From NCBI RefSeq assembly GCF_001418335.1, contig NZ_LIPP01000071.1, positions 10,104-74,103 on the forward strand: a DNA stretch of 64,000 nt, given 5' to 3'. The notes under the pieces were generated by a model. It saw nothing but the letters and a program-made list of their open reading frames with translations, did not search any database and was not told the DNA's origin. Positions 16,580-24,778 of the stretch are shown one piece after another. Positions within the stretch are counted from its first letter, which is position 1. Each line of letters opens with the position of its first letter. Origin of the DNA: Streptomyces aurantiacus. Lineage in GTDB: Bacteria; Actinomycetota; Actinomycetes; Streptomycetales; Streptomycetaceae. The translations under genes were made by a program, and so were the position numbers.

Positions 16580-17413
16580 ATGACCCGTACCGCGCGCCGG
16601 ATCCGTCACACCCGTCGCACCCTCCAGGTGGCCGGTGCAGGCGCCGCCGCCCTGCTGGCGCTGAGCGCCTGTTCGTCGTCCGACGACTCCTCGTCGACGA
16701 CGTCGGACTCCTCCGCGTCCGGCTCCTCGGACAAGCTGTCCGGCACGGTGACCGTGTTCGCCGCCGCCTCCCTCAAGGAGAGCTTCACGACGCTGGGCGA
16801 GAAGTTCGAGAAGGAACACCCGGGCACGAAGGTCACCTTCAGTTTCGGCGGCAGCGACTCGCTGGCCGCGAGCATCACGGGCGGCGCCCCGGCGGACGTG
16901 TTCGCCTCCGCGAGCCCCAAGACGATGAAGATCGTCACCGACGCCGGTGACGCGTCGGGGACGCCCGCCACCTTCGTCCGCAACAAGCTGGAGATCGCCA
17001 CGCTGCCGGGCAATCCCCACAAGATCTCCTCCCTCAAGGACCTCACCGGGTCAGGCCTGAAGGTCGTGCTGTGCGACAAGGAGGTGCCCTGCGGCGCCGC
17101 CGCCGAGAAGGCCCTCGACGCCGGCCGGCTGAAGCTCACCCCCGTCTCCTACGAGCAGGACGTGAAGGCGGCGCTGACGAAGGTCGAGCTGAAGGAGGCC
17201 GACGCCGCCGTCGTCTACAAGACCGACGTGCACGCGGCGGGTGACAAGGTGGAGGGTGTGGAGTTCCCCGAATCCGACGACGCCGTCAACGACTACCCGA
17301 TCGTCCGGCTCAAGAGCGCGCAGAACACCGAGGGCGCCGAGGCGTTCCTCGCCCTGGTGCGGTCCGCCGAGGGCCAGCAGGTCCTGACCGAGGCCGGATT
17401 CCTCAAGCCGTGA
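16580..17413 (+). CDS. modA: molybdate ABC transporter substrate-binding lipoprotein
   Basis: A 277-residue ModA. The basic N-terminus and hydrophobic core end in a lipobox (LLALSAC), followed by a Ser/Asp/Thr linker. The mature domain has the molybdate-binding pattern VTVFAAASLKESFTTLGEKF, SFGGSDSLAASITGGAPADV and VVYKTDVHAAGDKV. The ATG at 16580 has GAGGGAG about ten bases upstream. The stop overlaps the modB start (GTGA), so translation is coupled. The upstream 250 bp shows no obvious ModE-type palindrome. Function is cell-surface capture of molybdate. Confidence 0.95.
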   Translation: MTRTARRIRHTRRTLQVAGAGAAALLALSACSSSDDSSSTTSDSSASGSSDKLSGTVTVFAAASLKESFTTLGEKFEKEHPGTKVTFSFGGSDSLAASITGGAPADVFASASPKTMKIVTDAGDASGTPATFVRNKLEIATLPGNPHKISSLKDLTGSGLKVVLCDKEVPCGAAAEKALDAGRLKLTPVSYEQDVKAALTKVELKEADAAVVYKTDVHAAGDKVEGVEFPESDDAVNDYPIVRLKSAQNTEGAEAFLALVRSAEGQQVLTEAGFLKP

Positions 17414-18291
17414 CCTCCCCGACCGGCACATCCGACGCCGCGGCCGACACCCTCCGAGGTGGCCCGCGGCGCCGGCGCCGGCGCGCCCGGACGACCGGCG
17501 GCGGCAGCGGTAACAGCGGCGTGCCCCTTCCGCTGCTCGTGCCCGCGCTGCTCGGCCTGGCGTTCCTCGTCGTGCCGCTGGTCGCCCTGCTCGTACGGGC
17601 CCCGTGGCGCAGCCTGCCCGACCTGCTGACCAGCGCCGAGGTGTGGCAGGCGCTCCAGCTGTCCCTGGTCTGCGCCACGGCGGCGACCGCGGTGAGCCTG
17701 GTCATCGGTGTGCCGCTGGCCTGGCTGCTGGCCCGTGTCGAGTTCCCCGGGCGCGGCCTCGTACGAGCCCTCGTCACCCTGCCGCTCGTACTGCCGCCGG
17801 TCGTCGGCGGTGTGGCGCTGCTGATGGCGCTCGGCCGCAACGGCATCGTCGGGAAGTGGCTGGACTCCTGGTTCGGGATCACGCTGCCCTTCACCACCGC
17901 GGGGGTCGTCGTCGCCGAGGCGTTCGTCGCCATGCCGTTCCTCGTCATCAGCGTCGAGGGCACCCTGCGCGCCGCCGACCCTCGCTTCGAGGAGGCCGCC
18001 GCCACGCTCGGGGCGTCCCGTTTCACCGCGTTCCGCCGGGTCACCCTCCCGCTGATCGCGCCCGGCATCGCGGCCGGCGCGGTCCTGGCCTGGGCCCGGG
18101 CGCTCGGCGAGTTCGGTGCGACGATCACCTTCGCGGGCAACTTCCCCGGCCGTACGCAGACCATGCCGCTGTCCGTGTACCTGGCCCTGCAGAGCGACCC
18201 GGAAGCCGCCATCGCCCTCAGTCTGGTCCTGCTGGCCGTGTCCGTCGCGGTACTGGCCGGCCTGCGCGACCGTTGGATGACAACAGGATGA
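17410..18291 (+). CDS. modB: molybdate ABC transporter permease
   Basis: A 293-residue permease. After a 40-residue Gly/Arg-rich N-terminus there are five or six membrane segments (LPLLVPALLGLAFLVVPLVA onward). The ATPase-docking loop is FEEAAATLGASRFTAFRRVT, and ALGEFGATITFAGNFPGRTQ is the molybdate/sulfate permease signature. The GTG start overlaps the modA stop, and the modC ATG overlaps its own stop, giving a compact modABC operon. Confidence 0.95.
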   Translation: MTSPTGTSDAAADTLRGGPRRRRRRARTTGGGSGNSGVPLPLLVPALLGLAFLVVPLVALLVRAPWRSLPDLLTSAEVWQALQLSLVCATAATAVSLVIGVPLAWLLARVEFPGRGLVRALVTLPLVLPPVVGGVALLMALGRNGIVGKWLDSWFGITLPFTTAGVVVAEAFVAMPFLVISVEGTLRAADPRFEEAAATLGASRFTAFRRVTLPLIAPGIAAGAVLAWARALGEFGATITFAGNFPGRTQTMPLSVYLALQSDPEAAIALSLVLLAVSVAVLAGLRDRWMTTG

Positions 18292-19394
18292 CCGAGCCCC
18301 ATGAGGCCGCCTCCGCCGCCTCCGCCCCCAGTGCCCACGACGCCCACGCCTCCGAGGAGGGCCTCGACGCTCATCTCGTCGTCGAGCGCGGCACCTTCCG
18401 GCTCGATGTGGCGCTGAGCGTCGCGCCCGGCGAGGTCGTCGCCCTGCTCGGTCCGAACGGCGCCGGCAAGACCACCGCCCTGCGCGCCCTCGCCGGCCTG
18501 ACACCGCTCAGCGGCGGCCGGCTGCGGCTGGACGGCACGGCGTTGGAGCGTACGCCGCCGGAGTCCCGCCCGGTCGGTGTCGTCTTCCAGGACTACCTGC
18601 TCTTCCCCCACCTGACCGCCCTGGACAACGTGGCTTTCGGACCGCGCTGCCAGGGCGCGACCAAGGAGCGGGCGCGGGCGCGGGCCGCCGAGTGGCTGGA
18701 CCGCCTGGGTCTCGCGGACCACGCCGGCGCCAAGCCCCGCCGGCTCTCCGGCGGACAGGCCCAGCGTGTCGCCCTGGCCCGCGCGCTCGCCACCCGCCCC
18801 CGGCTGCTGCTGCTCGACGAGCCGCTCGCCGCCCTTGACGCCCGCACCCGCCTGGAGGTGCGCTCCCAACTCCGGCGCCATCTGGCCGAGTTCGAGGCCG
18901 TCGCCGTCCTGGTCACGCACGATCCGCTGGACGCCATGGTGCTGGCCGACCGCCTGGTCGTCGTCGAGGACGGCCGGGTCGTCCAGGAGGGCGCCCCGTC
19001 CGACATCGCCCGCCGTCCCCGTACCGATTACATCGCCCAGCTGGTCGGCCTGAACCTCTACCGGGGCGAGGCCGACGGCCATGCGGTCCGACTCGACGCC
19101 GGGCCGCCCATCACCACCACGGAGGCGCTGTCCGGCCCGGTCTTCGTGGCGTTCCCGCCCAGCGCGGTCACCCTCTACCGCGACCGCCCCACCGGGGCCA
19201 GCGCCCGCAACCTCTGGCGCTGCGAGGTCGCGGGCCTTGAGACCCACGGCGACCAGATCCGCGCCGACCTCGCCGGAGAGCTGCCGCTCGCCGCGGACCT
19301 GACCACGGTCGCCGCCGCCGAACTGGATCTGCATCCGGGCGCGGCGGTCTGGGCGACGGTGAAGGCGACGCAGACCCACGCCTATCCGGTCTGA
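18288..19394 (+). CDS. modC: molybdate ABC transporter ATP-binding protein
   Basis: A 368-residue ATPase. Walker A is GPNGAGKTT at about residues 54-62, the signature is LSGGQAQRVALARALA, Walker B is LLLLDEPLAALD, and the switch histidine is in VLVTHDP. The C-terminal 110 residues form the TOBE regulatory region usual in ModC. The first 25 residues are an Ala/Ser/His-rich extension. ATG 18288 overlaps the modB stop by four bases (ATGA); the longer open frame upstream is antisense noise within modB. A perfect terminator includes the stop codon. Confidence 0.93.
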   Translation: MTEPHEAASAASAPSAHDAHASEEGLDAHLVVERGTFRLDVALSVAPGEVVALLGPNGAGKTTALRALAGLTPLSGGRLRLDGTALERTPPESRPVGVVFQDYLLFPHLTALDNVAFGPRCQGATKERARARAAEWLDRLGLADHAGAKPRRLSGGQAQRVALARALATRPRLLLLDEPLAALDARTRLEVRSQLRRHLAEFEAVAVLVTHDPLDAMVLADRLVVVEDGRVVQEGAPSDIARRPRTDYIAQLVGLNLYRGEADGHAVRLDAGPPITTTEALSGPVFVAFPPSAVTLYRDRPTGASARNLWRCEVAGLETHGDQIRADLAGELPLAADLTTVAAAELDLHPGAAVWATVKATQTHAYPV

Positions 19395-19425
19395 GGCCCC
19401 CGCCAGGCCCTGGCGGGGGCCTCAG
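19391..19425 (+). terminator. rho-independent-like terminator of modABC
   Basis: CTGAGGCCCCCGCCA forms a perfect 15-bp stem with its reverse complement around the loop GGCCC. The left arm contains the modC stop codon, so coding sequence and terminator overlap. Confidence 0.85.
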
Positions 19426-19443
19426 TCGCCGTGGGTGACCGAC

Positions 19444-19598
19444 ACGGTCAGCTGGTGGATCGGGGGTCTCGTCGAACTCGTCGAACAGGCAGGCTCCGGG
19501 TCCACGTGCAGGAGACGTTCCCGTTCGAGCGCGTCGCCGACGCGCACCGGCTGCTCGACGGCGGTCACCTCCAGGGCAAGCTCGTGCTCACCCTCTGA
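19444..19598 (+). pseudogene. C-terminal remnant of zinc-type alcohol dehydrogenase/quinone reductase
   Basis: The frame ending at 19598 encodes GRLRVHVQETFPFERVADAH, then RLLDGGHLQGKLVLTL and a stop. This is the characteristic C-terminal end of medium-chain dehydrogenases of the quinone oxidoreductase type. The preceding stretch GGLVELVEQAG, which would normally join it, lies in another frame (break near 19480-19490), and the catalytic and cofactor domains are missing. It is therefore a degraded relic left just after the modABC terminator. Confidence 0.6.
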
Positions 19599-19699
19599 TC
19601 ACGTCGCGCCGTTCATCAGTGAGGCGTCACGTGAGCGAGGCCCCACTGATGAACGGGTGGAAGCCTTGTCCCCGCCCCGATCGATGCCGGACATTCTCG

Positions 19700-19927
19700 C
19701 TACGGTGTGGCGCCCCACTCGTGGGGGCCGCCGCCGCGCCACTCCACCCAGCTGGGATCGTCGAGCAGCTCGGCCGGGTAGGACAGCCCCGCGGCCTCCA
19801 GGAACACGATCAGATCGTGGTCGGAGTGAGCCAGCCCCAGGATCTCGGCCCGGCCGTCACGGTGCACGCTCACTCGCCGACCGCCGCCGGCGGACGGCCT
19901 GTGCACAACGATCATTGCGTGTTCCAT
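19700..19927 (-). CDS. small hypothetical protein
   Basis: A 75-residue soluble protein, beginning MEHAMIVVHRPSAGGGRRVS and ending DDPSWVEWRGGGPHEWGATP. The pattern of a basic Arg-rich strand, AEILGLAHSDHDLIVFLEAA and a Trp-rich tail looks like a real folded protein, and I believe short relatives occur in other Streptomyces, but I assign no function. CACTCT lies seven bases before the start in the position of a -10 element, which would make the mRNA leaderless. Confidence 0.6.
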   Translation of the reverse strand: MEHAMIVVHRPSAGGGRRVSVHRDGRAEILGLAHSDHDLIVFLEAAGLSYPAELLDDPSWVEWRGGGPHEWGATP

Positions 19928-20022
19928 GGCATCCAGAGTGCCTCTCCCCCTCGGTTCGACGCTGCCCGGCCCCGGCGAACACGACCCCGGCCGCGGTACG
20001 GCAGGACGGGCGGCGGTATCGG

Positions 20023-20226
20023 TCAGCGAGCCCTGGGTGCCCCCCGTCGCCGCTGCGCCGGCGGGGGCGGAGGCGGCGAGAAGGTGTCCTCATCCTCATC
20101 GTCCAGGGGCGGCAGTTCCACGGTGTACTGCGGCTGGAGAAACAGATCGTGGTGCTGCGGCACGGCCGACGAGGCGGCCGTGTCCTGAACGGGACGTGCA
20201 GGGTCGCGATGCGAAGAGGCAGGCAT
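20023..20226 (-). CDS. possible proline-rich small protein
   Basis: A 67-residue reading frame with an acidic patch (ELPPLDDEDEDTF), a run of six prolines and a basic tail (AQRRRGAPRAR). It is upstream of, and on the same strand as, the 75-residue hypothetical gene. No ribosome binding site or recognised domain is visible, so it may be a disordered protein or a chance frame. Confidence 0.3.
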   Translation of the reverse strand: MPASSHRDPARPVQDTAASSAVPQHHDLFLQPQYTVELPPLDDEDEDTFSPPPPPPAQRRRGAPRAR

Positions 20227-20638
20227 CCAAAACCATCCGGAGTCGGGAGTCGCGCGGATCAGAGGTGGAGCTGTCGACCGATGACCATCGGTACCTGCCT
20301 ACCTCGCGCGCGACTGCCCATTAGATCCTATCGGCGGCCGGAGGACGAAAGGGCGCGGTACGCGAAGTGGTTCGGATGCGTGATCCGTTCTTCCGGGAGG
20401 CCGTTCGCGGCGGAGGCCGCGGCCCGCCGGGAGCCGTCCTCGGCGGGCCGCCAAGCTCCCCTCCAGGCCCTCCGCCAGGCCCTCCGCCAGGGCACGGGAG
20501 CGCTCGCTCGCCATCCCGAGATCGCCCGCCGCCGACAGGGGGCCGCTCGCCGTCACGGAACCGCCCGCCGCCGGCCCGGAACCACTCACCTCCCCGCCCG
20601 CCGGCTCGATCGGACAGTCGGCGCTGTAAAGTGCGTCC
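20227..20638. other. 412-bp gap with 12-bp tandem repeat and a leaderless promoter
   Basis: No convincing gene is seen. The stretch is extremely GC-rich and contains two perfect copies of CCAGGCCCTCCG at 20463-20486 followed by a partial third. TGTAAAGT at 20625-20632 sits six bases before the GTG of the next gene and looks like its -10 region. Confidence 0.45.
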
Positions 20639-21157
20639 GTGGAGCGGATCTTGGTGGTGGGCGTCACGGGCGCCGGCAAATCCACGCTCGCCCGGGCGGT
20701 GAGCGAGCGTCTGGGCATGCCCTACCACGAGATGGACGCGCTGTACTTCACGGGCCCCGACTGGGCCACCGATGACAAGCTGACCGAGACCGTCGCGCGG
20801 ATCACCGCCGAGCCCCGCTGGATCGTCGACTCGCTCGGCTATCCCGAAGTCCGTGACCTGCTCTGGGACCGGGCCGACACCGTGCTCTGGCTCGACTACG
20901 GGAAGCGCGTCGTCATGCCCCGGGTCCTGCGCCGCTCCCTCAGGCGCACCGTCACCCGCGAGAGCCTCTTCGGCGGCAACAGGGAGACCTGGGCGGGCTG
21001 GCTGAGCAAGGAACACCCGGCCCGGTGGGCCTGGTCCCAACACGCGGGCCGGCGCCGGGAGATCGAGCACCGGACGCGCGATCCCCGCTTCGCTCCCCTC
21101 GACACGCTCAGGTTTCCCCGTCCCCGCGACACGGCGGCCTGGCTGGCGTCCGTGTGA
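20639..21157 (+). CDS. P-loop adenylate-kinase-like / topology modulation protein
   Basis: A 172-residue P-loop NTPase. Walker A is GVTGAGKST at residues 8-16, and the Asp/Glu region YHEMDALYFTGPDW follows. RWIVDSLGYPEVRDLLWDRA and VLWLDYGKRVVMPRVLRR are typical of the small kinases often annotated as topology modulation protein (FlaR-like). Substrate unknown; probably a nucleotide or small-molecule kinase. The GTG start at 20639 has no ribosome binding site but TAAAGT six bases upstream, so translation is probably leaderless. Confidence 0.8.
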   Translation: MERILVVGVTGAGKSTLARAVSERLGMPYHEMDALYFTGPDWATDDKLTETVARITAEPRWIVDSLGYPEVRDLLWDRADTVLWLDYGKRVVMPRVLRRSLRRTVTRESLFGGNRETWAGWLSKEHPARWAWSQHAGRRREIEHRTRDPRFAPLDTLRFPRPRDTAAWLASV

Positions 21158-21252
21158 CCTGACGCTGACGACCCGGGGCGGGCCGGACAGCCCGGGTAGC
21201 CCTGACGGCCCGAACAGCTCGAACGGCCCGCACCACCCGTACGATCCGAGCG

Positions 21253-21270
21253 AATTGAAACCGTTCAATT
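21253..21270. promoter_or_regulatory. AATTGAA-ACCG-TTCAATT inverted repeat
   Basis: An 18-bp element with perfect seven-base arms, 162 bp upstream of the rhamnosidase. Its low GC content in this genome and its symmetry suggest a LacI- or similar-type operator. Confidence 0.5.
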
Positions 21271-21386
21271 GCTCGCGCCACGGACGCACGAGGCCCCACT
21301 GAAGCAACGGGTCCTGTCCGACGTCCCGTCAAGAATGTGGTGCACGCTCATTGACCCCCACCACTGGCGCCTCTACGTTCACCGAG

Positions 21387-21398
21387 TGAATCGATTCA
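21387..21398. promoter_or_regulatory. TGAATCGATTCA palindrome before GH78
   Basis: A perfect 12-bp palindrome, 34 bp before the rhamnosidase start. Its position near the likely promoter and its AT-rich arms fit a repressor site for sugar-responsive control, such as a LacI-family operator; no such regulator is in the window. Confidence 0.55.
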
Positions 21399-21431
21399 TC
21401 CTCGCTACCTGACGCTATCTGAGGAGCCGCA

Positions 21432-24400
21432 GTGATCAGCAGGAGGAACATTCTGGCGGGTACGGCCGCCGCGATGGCCGTCACGGCCACGGCCACCACC
21501 GCCGGGACCGCGGTGGCCGCACCCGCGTCCACGCCGGCCCAGGGACCCACCCGTCGCAGCGCCCTGCGCGTCACCGCGCCGACCGTCGAGTACGTTCGGC
21601 ACCCGCTGGGGATCGACGCACCACGCCCTCGGCTGAGCTGGCCGATGAGCGCGGACAAGCCGGGCGCGCGCCAGACCGGGTATCAGGTCCGCGTCGCCTC
21701 CAGCGCCTCCCGTCTGGAGCGCCCCGACGTCTGGGACAGCGGAAAGGTCACGTCCGGCGAGTCCGTCCTCGTCGCCTACGCGGGTCCCGAACTCAAGCCG
21801 CGTACGCGTTACTTCTGGTCCGTGCGGGTGTGGGACGCCGACGGCGGTGTCTCGGCCTGGAGCGAGCCGTCGTGGTGGGAGACCGGGCTCCTGGATGCCG
21901 CGCAGTGGTCCGCGGAATGGGTCTCCGCTCCCCCGGCGCTCACCGACGCGCCGTCGCTCGACGGCAGTTCCTGGATCTGGTTCCCCGAGGGCGAACCGGC
22001 CAGCAGCGCCCCGGCGGGCACCCGTTGGTTCCGCCGCGTCCTCGATCTCCCGGACGCGGTCACCGCGGCGACCCTGGCCCTCAGCGCGGACAACGTCTAC
22101 ACCGTCTCCGTGAACGGCACCGAAGTGGCGCGCACCGACCTCGCCACGGACTTCGAGGGCTGGCGCCGCCCCGCCGTCGTCGAGATCCTCGCCCAGCTGC
22201 GTACGGGCAAGAACGTGGTCGCGGTCTCGGCAACCAACGGGTCCGAGGGGCCCGCAGGGCTGGTCGCCGCCCTCAGCCTCCACACGGCGTCCGGCGAACA
22301 GAGAGTCGTCACCGACGGCTCCTGGAGATCGACGGACAAGGAGCCCGCCGCCGACTGGCGCGGGACCGACTTCGACGACAGCGCCTGGCCGGCCGCGAAG
22401 AAGGCAGCCGCGTGGGGAGCCGGGCCGTGGGGCAGGGTCGTCCCCGCGTCGTACGCCGCCAACCAGCTGCGGCACGAGTTCAAGCTCCCCCGCAAGAAGG
22501 TGTCGCGCGCCCGTCTGTACGCCACCGCCCTCGGCGTCTACGAAGCCCACCTCAACGGCCGCCGCGTGGGCCGCGACCAGCTCGCCCCGGGCTGGACCGA
22601 CTACCGCGAACGCGTCCAGTACCAGACCTACGACGTCACCAAACTCGTACAGCCCGGCGCCAACGCCATCGGTGCGTACGTGGCGCCCGGCTGGTACGCG
22701 GGCAATGTCGGCATGTTCGGGCCCCACCAGTACGGTGAACGCCCGGCACTGCTGGCACAGTTGGAGGTCGAGTACGCCGACGGGACGCGCGAGAGCATCA
22801 CGTCGGGGACCGGCTGGCGGGCCGTCTCCGGACCGATCGTCTCCGCCGACCTGTTGAGCGGCGAGACGTACGACGCACGCAAGGAGACCTCCGGCTGGAC
22901 CTCACCCGGCTTCGACGACCGGGCCTGGCTCGCCGTGGTGCGCGCCGCGGACGACGCCGCTCCGCCGCGCATCGTGGCCCAGGTGGACGGTCCGGTCCGG
23001 ATCGCCAAGGAACTCCCCGTCAAGAAGGTGACCGAGCCCGCACCGGGTGTCTTCGTCTTCGACCTCGGCCAGAACATGGTCGGTTCGGTACGGCTGCGGG
23101 TCTCGGGAGCGGCCGGCACGACCGTCCGTCTGCGGCATGCCGAGGTGCTCAACCCGGACGGCACCCTCTACACGGCGAACCTGCGGACCGCCGCGGCGAC
23201 CGACACGTACACCCTCAGGGGCGGTGGCCGGGAGACGTACGAGCCGCGTTTCACCTTCCACGGTTTCCGCTACGTCGAGGTGACCGGGTTCCCCGGTACT
23301 CCGTCGGCGGGGGACCTGACCGGTCGCGTCATGCATACGTCCGCGCCCTTCACCTTCGACTTCGAGACCGATGTCCCGATGCTCAACACGCTGCACAGCA
23401 ACATCACTTGGGGGCAGCGCGGCAACTTCCTGTCCATACCGACGGACACGCCGGCGCGCGACGAGCGCCTGGGCTGGACGGGCGACATCAACGTCTTCGC
23501 GCCGACGGCCGCGTACACGATGGAGTCCGCCCGCTTCCTCTCCAAGTGGCTCGTGGACCTGCGCGACGGGCAGACCGCCGAGGGCGCCTTCACCGACGTG
23601 GCACCCATGGTGGGCACGGTCGGCAACGGTGTGGCGGGCTGGGGCGACGCGGGCGTCACGGTCCCCTGGTCCCTGTACCAGGCCTACGGCGACCGGCAGG
23701 TCCTGGCGGACGCGTGGTCCTCCGTCCAGGCCTGGCTGAAGTACCTGGAGAAGAACAGCAGCGGTCTGCTGCGGCCGGACAGCGGCTACGGCGACTGGCT
23801 GAACGTCTCCGACGAGACACCGAAGGACGTCATCGCCACCGCGTACTTCGCCCACAGCGCCGACCTCGCGGCCCGTATCGCCAAGGAACTCGACAAGGAC
23901 CCCGCCCCCTACACCGACCTCTTCGGGCGCGTACGGGCGGCGTTCCAGAAGGCCTATGTCACCGCCGAGGGCAGGGTGAAGGGTGACACGCAGACGGCCT
24001 ATGTGCTCGCCCTGTCGATGGACCTGCTGCCGGACGAACTGCGGGAGGCGGCGGCGAACCGGCTCGTCGCGCTGATCGAGGCCAAGGACTGGCATCTCTC
24101 GACGGGTTTCCTCGGCACGCCCCGGCTGTTGCCCGTCCTCACCGACACCGGGCACACCGACGTCGCCTACCGGCTGCTCGTGCAGCGCTCCTTCCCCAGC
24201 TGGGGCTACCAGATCGACAAGGGCTCCACCACGATGTGGGAGCGCTGGGACTCCATCCGGCCCGACGGCAGCTTCCAGGACGCGGGCATGAACTCCTTCA
24301 ACCACTACGCCTACGGTTCGGTGGGCGAGTGGATGTACGCGAACATCGCCGGCATCGCGGCGGGCCGGCCCGGCTACCGTGAGATCGTCGTCCGGCCCCG

Positions 24401-24650
24401 GCCGGGCGGCGGCGTCACCTCCGCCCGCGCCACGTTCGCCTCGGTGCACGGCCCCGTCTCCACGCAGTGGCGGCAGCGGTCCGGCGGATTCGCCCTGACG
24501 TGCTCCGTGCCTCCCAACACCACCGCCGAGGTGTGGATCCCCACGGACGAGCCCAAGGCGGTCAAGCACACCACCGCGGCGTTCCTGCGCAGCGAGGACG
24601 GCTGCGCGGTGTACCGGGTCGGTTCGGGCACCCACCGCTTCACCGCGTAG
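21432..24650 (+). CDS. secreted GH78 alpha-L-rhamnosidase
   Basis: A 1072-residue glycoside hydrolase that removes terminal alpha-L-rhamnose from plant or microbial glycans. The N-terminus is a twin-arginine-like signal (ISRRNILAGTAAAMAVTATA) ending near Ala-Ala about residue 33. Beta-sandwich domains follow, and the (alpha/alpha)6 catalytic barrel includes IPTDTPARDERLGWTGDINV and the carboxylate-rich segments typical of GH78. The length matches multidomain secreted members. Upstream lie two AT-rich palindromes, and a strong hairpin follows the stop. No rhamnose transporter or catabolic genes are adjacent, so the released sugar must be handled elsewhere. Confidence 0.93.
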   Translation: MISRRNILAGTAAAMAVTATATTAGTAVAAPASTPAQGPTRRSALRVTAPTVEYVRHPLGIDAPRPRLSWPMSADKPGARQTGYQVRVASSASRLERPDVWDSGKVTSGESVLVAYAGPELKPRTRYFWSVRVWDADGGVSAWSEPSWWETGLLDAAQWSAEWVSAPPALTDAPSLDGSSWIWFPEGEPASSAPAGTRWFRRVLDLPDAVTAATLALSADNVYTVSVNGTEVARTDLATDFEGWRRPAVVEILAQLRTGKNVVAVSATNGSEGPAGLVAALSLHTASGEQRVVTDGSWRSTDKEPAADWRGTDFDDSAWPAAKKAAAWGAGPWGRVVPASYAANQLRHEFKLPRKKVSRARLYATALGVYEAHLNGRRVGRDQLAPGWTDYRERVQYQTYDVTKLVQPGANAIGAYVAPGWYAGNVGMFGPHQYGERPALLAQLEVEYADGTRESITSGTGWRAVSGPIVSADLLSGETYDARKETSGWTSPGFDDRAWLAVVRAADDAAPPRIVAQVDGPVRIAKELPVKKVTEPAPGVFVFDLGQNMVGSVRLRVSGAAGTTVRLRHAEVLNPDGTLYTANLRTAAATDTYTLRGGGRETYEPRFTFHGFRYVEVTGFPGTPSAGDLTGRVMHTSAPFTFDFETDVPMLNTLHSNITWGQRGNFLSIPTDTPARDERLGWTGDINVFAPTAAYTMESARFLSKWLVDLRDGQTAEGAFTDVAPMVGTVGNGVAGWGDAGVTVPWSLYQAYGDRQVLADAWSSVQAWLKYLEKNSSGLLRPDSGYGDWLNVSDETPKDVIATAYFAHSADLAARIAKELDKDPAPYTDLFGRVRAAFQKAYVTAEGRVKGDTQTAYVLALSMDLLPDELREAAANRLVALIEAKDWHLSTGFLGTPRLLPVLTDTGHTDVAYRLLVQRSFPSWGYQIDKGSTTMWERWDSIRPDGSFQDAGMNSFNHYAYGSVGEWMYANIAGIAAGRPGYREIVVRPRPGGGVTSARATFASVHGPVSTQWRQRSGGFALTCSVPPNTTAEVWIPTDEPKAVKHTTAAFLRSEDGCAVYRVGSGTHRFTA

Positions 24651-24672
24651 ACAAGGAGGGCGGGCCGGGAAT

Positions 24673-24701
24673 CCGTCCACCGGAGACCTTCCGGTGGACG
24701 G
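24673..24701 (+). terminator. terminator of the rhamnosidase gene
   Basis: CCGTCCACCGGA and TCCGGTGGACGG form a perfect 12-bp stem with loop GACCT, 23 bases after the stop codon. Confidence 0.8.
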
Positions 24702-24778
24702 CGGCCTCCAACGCGCTCCGGGTGCCATTGGGTTGAGGGGTGCACGTAGGGACGGTGACGTGCCCATAAGGTGATCGC

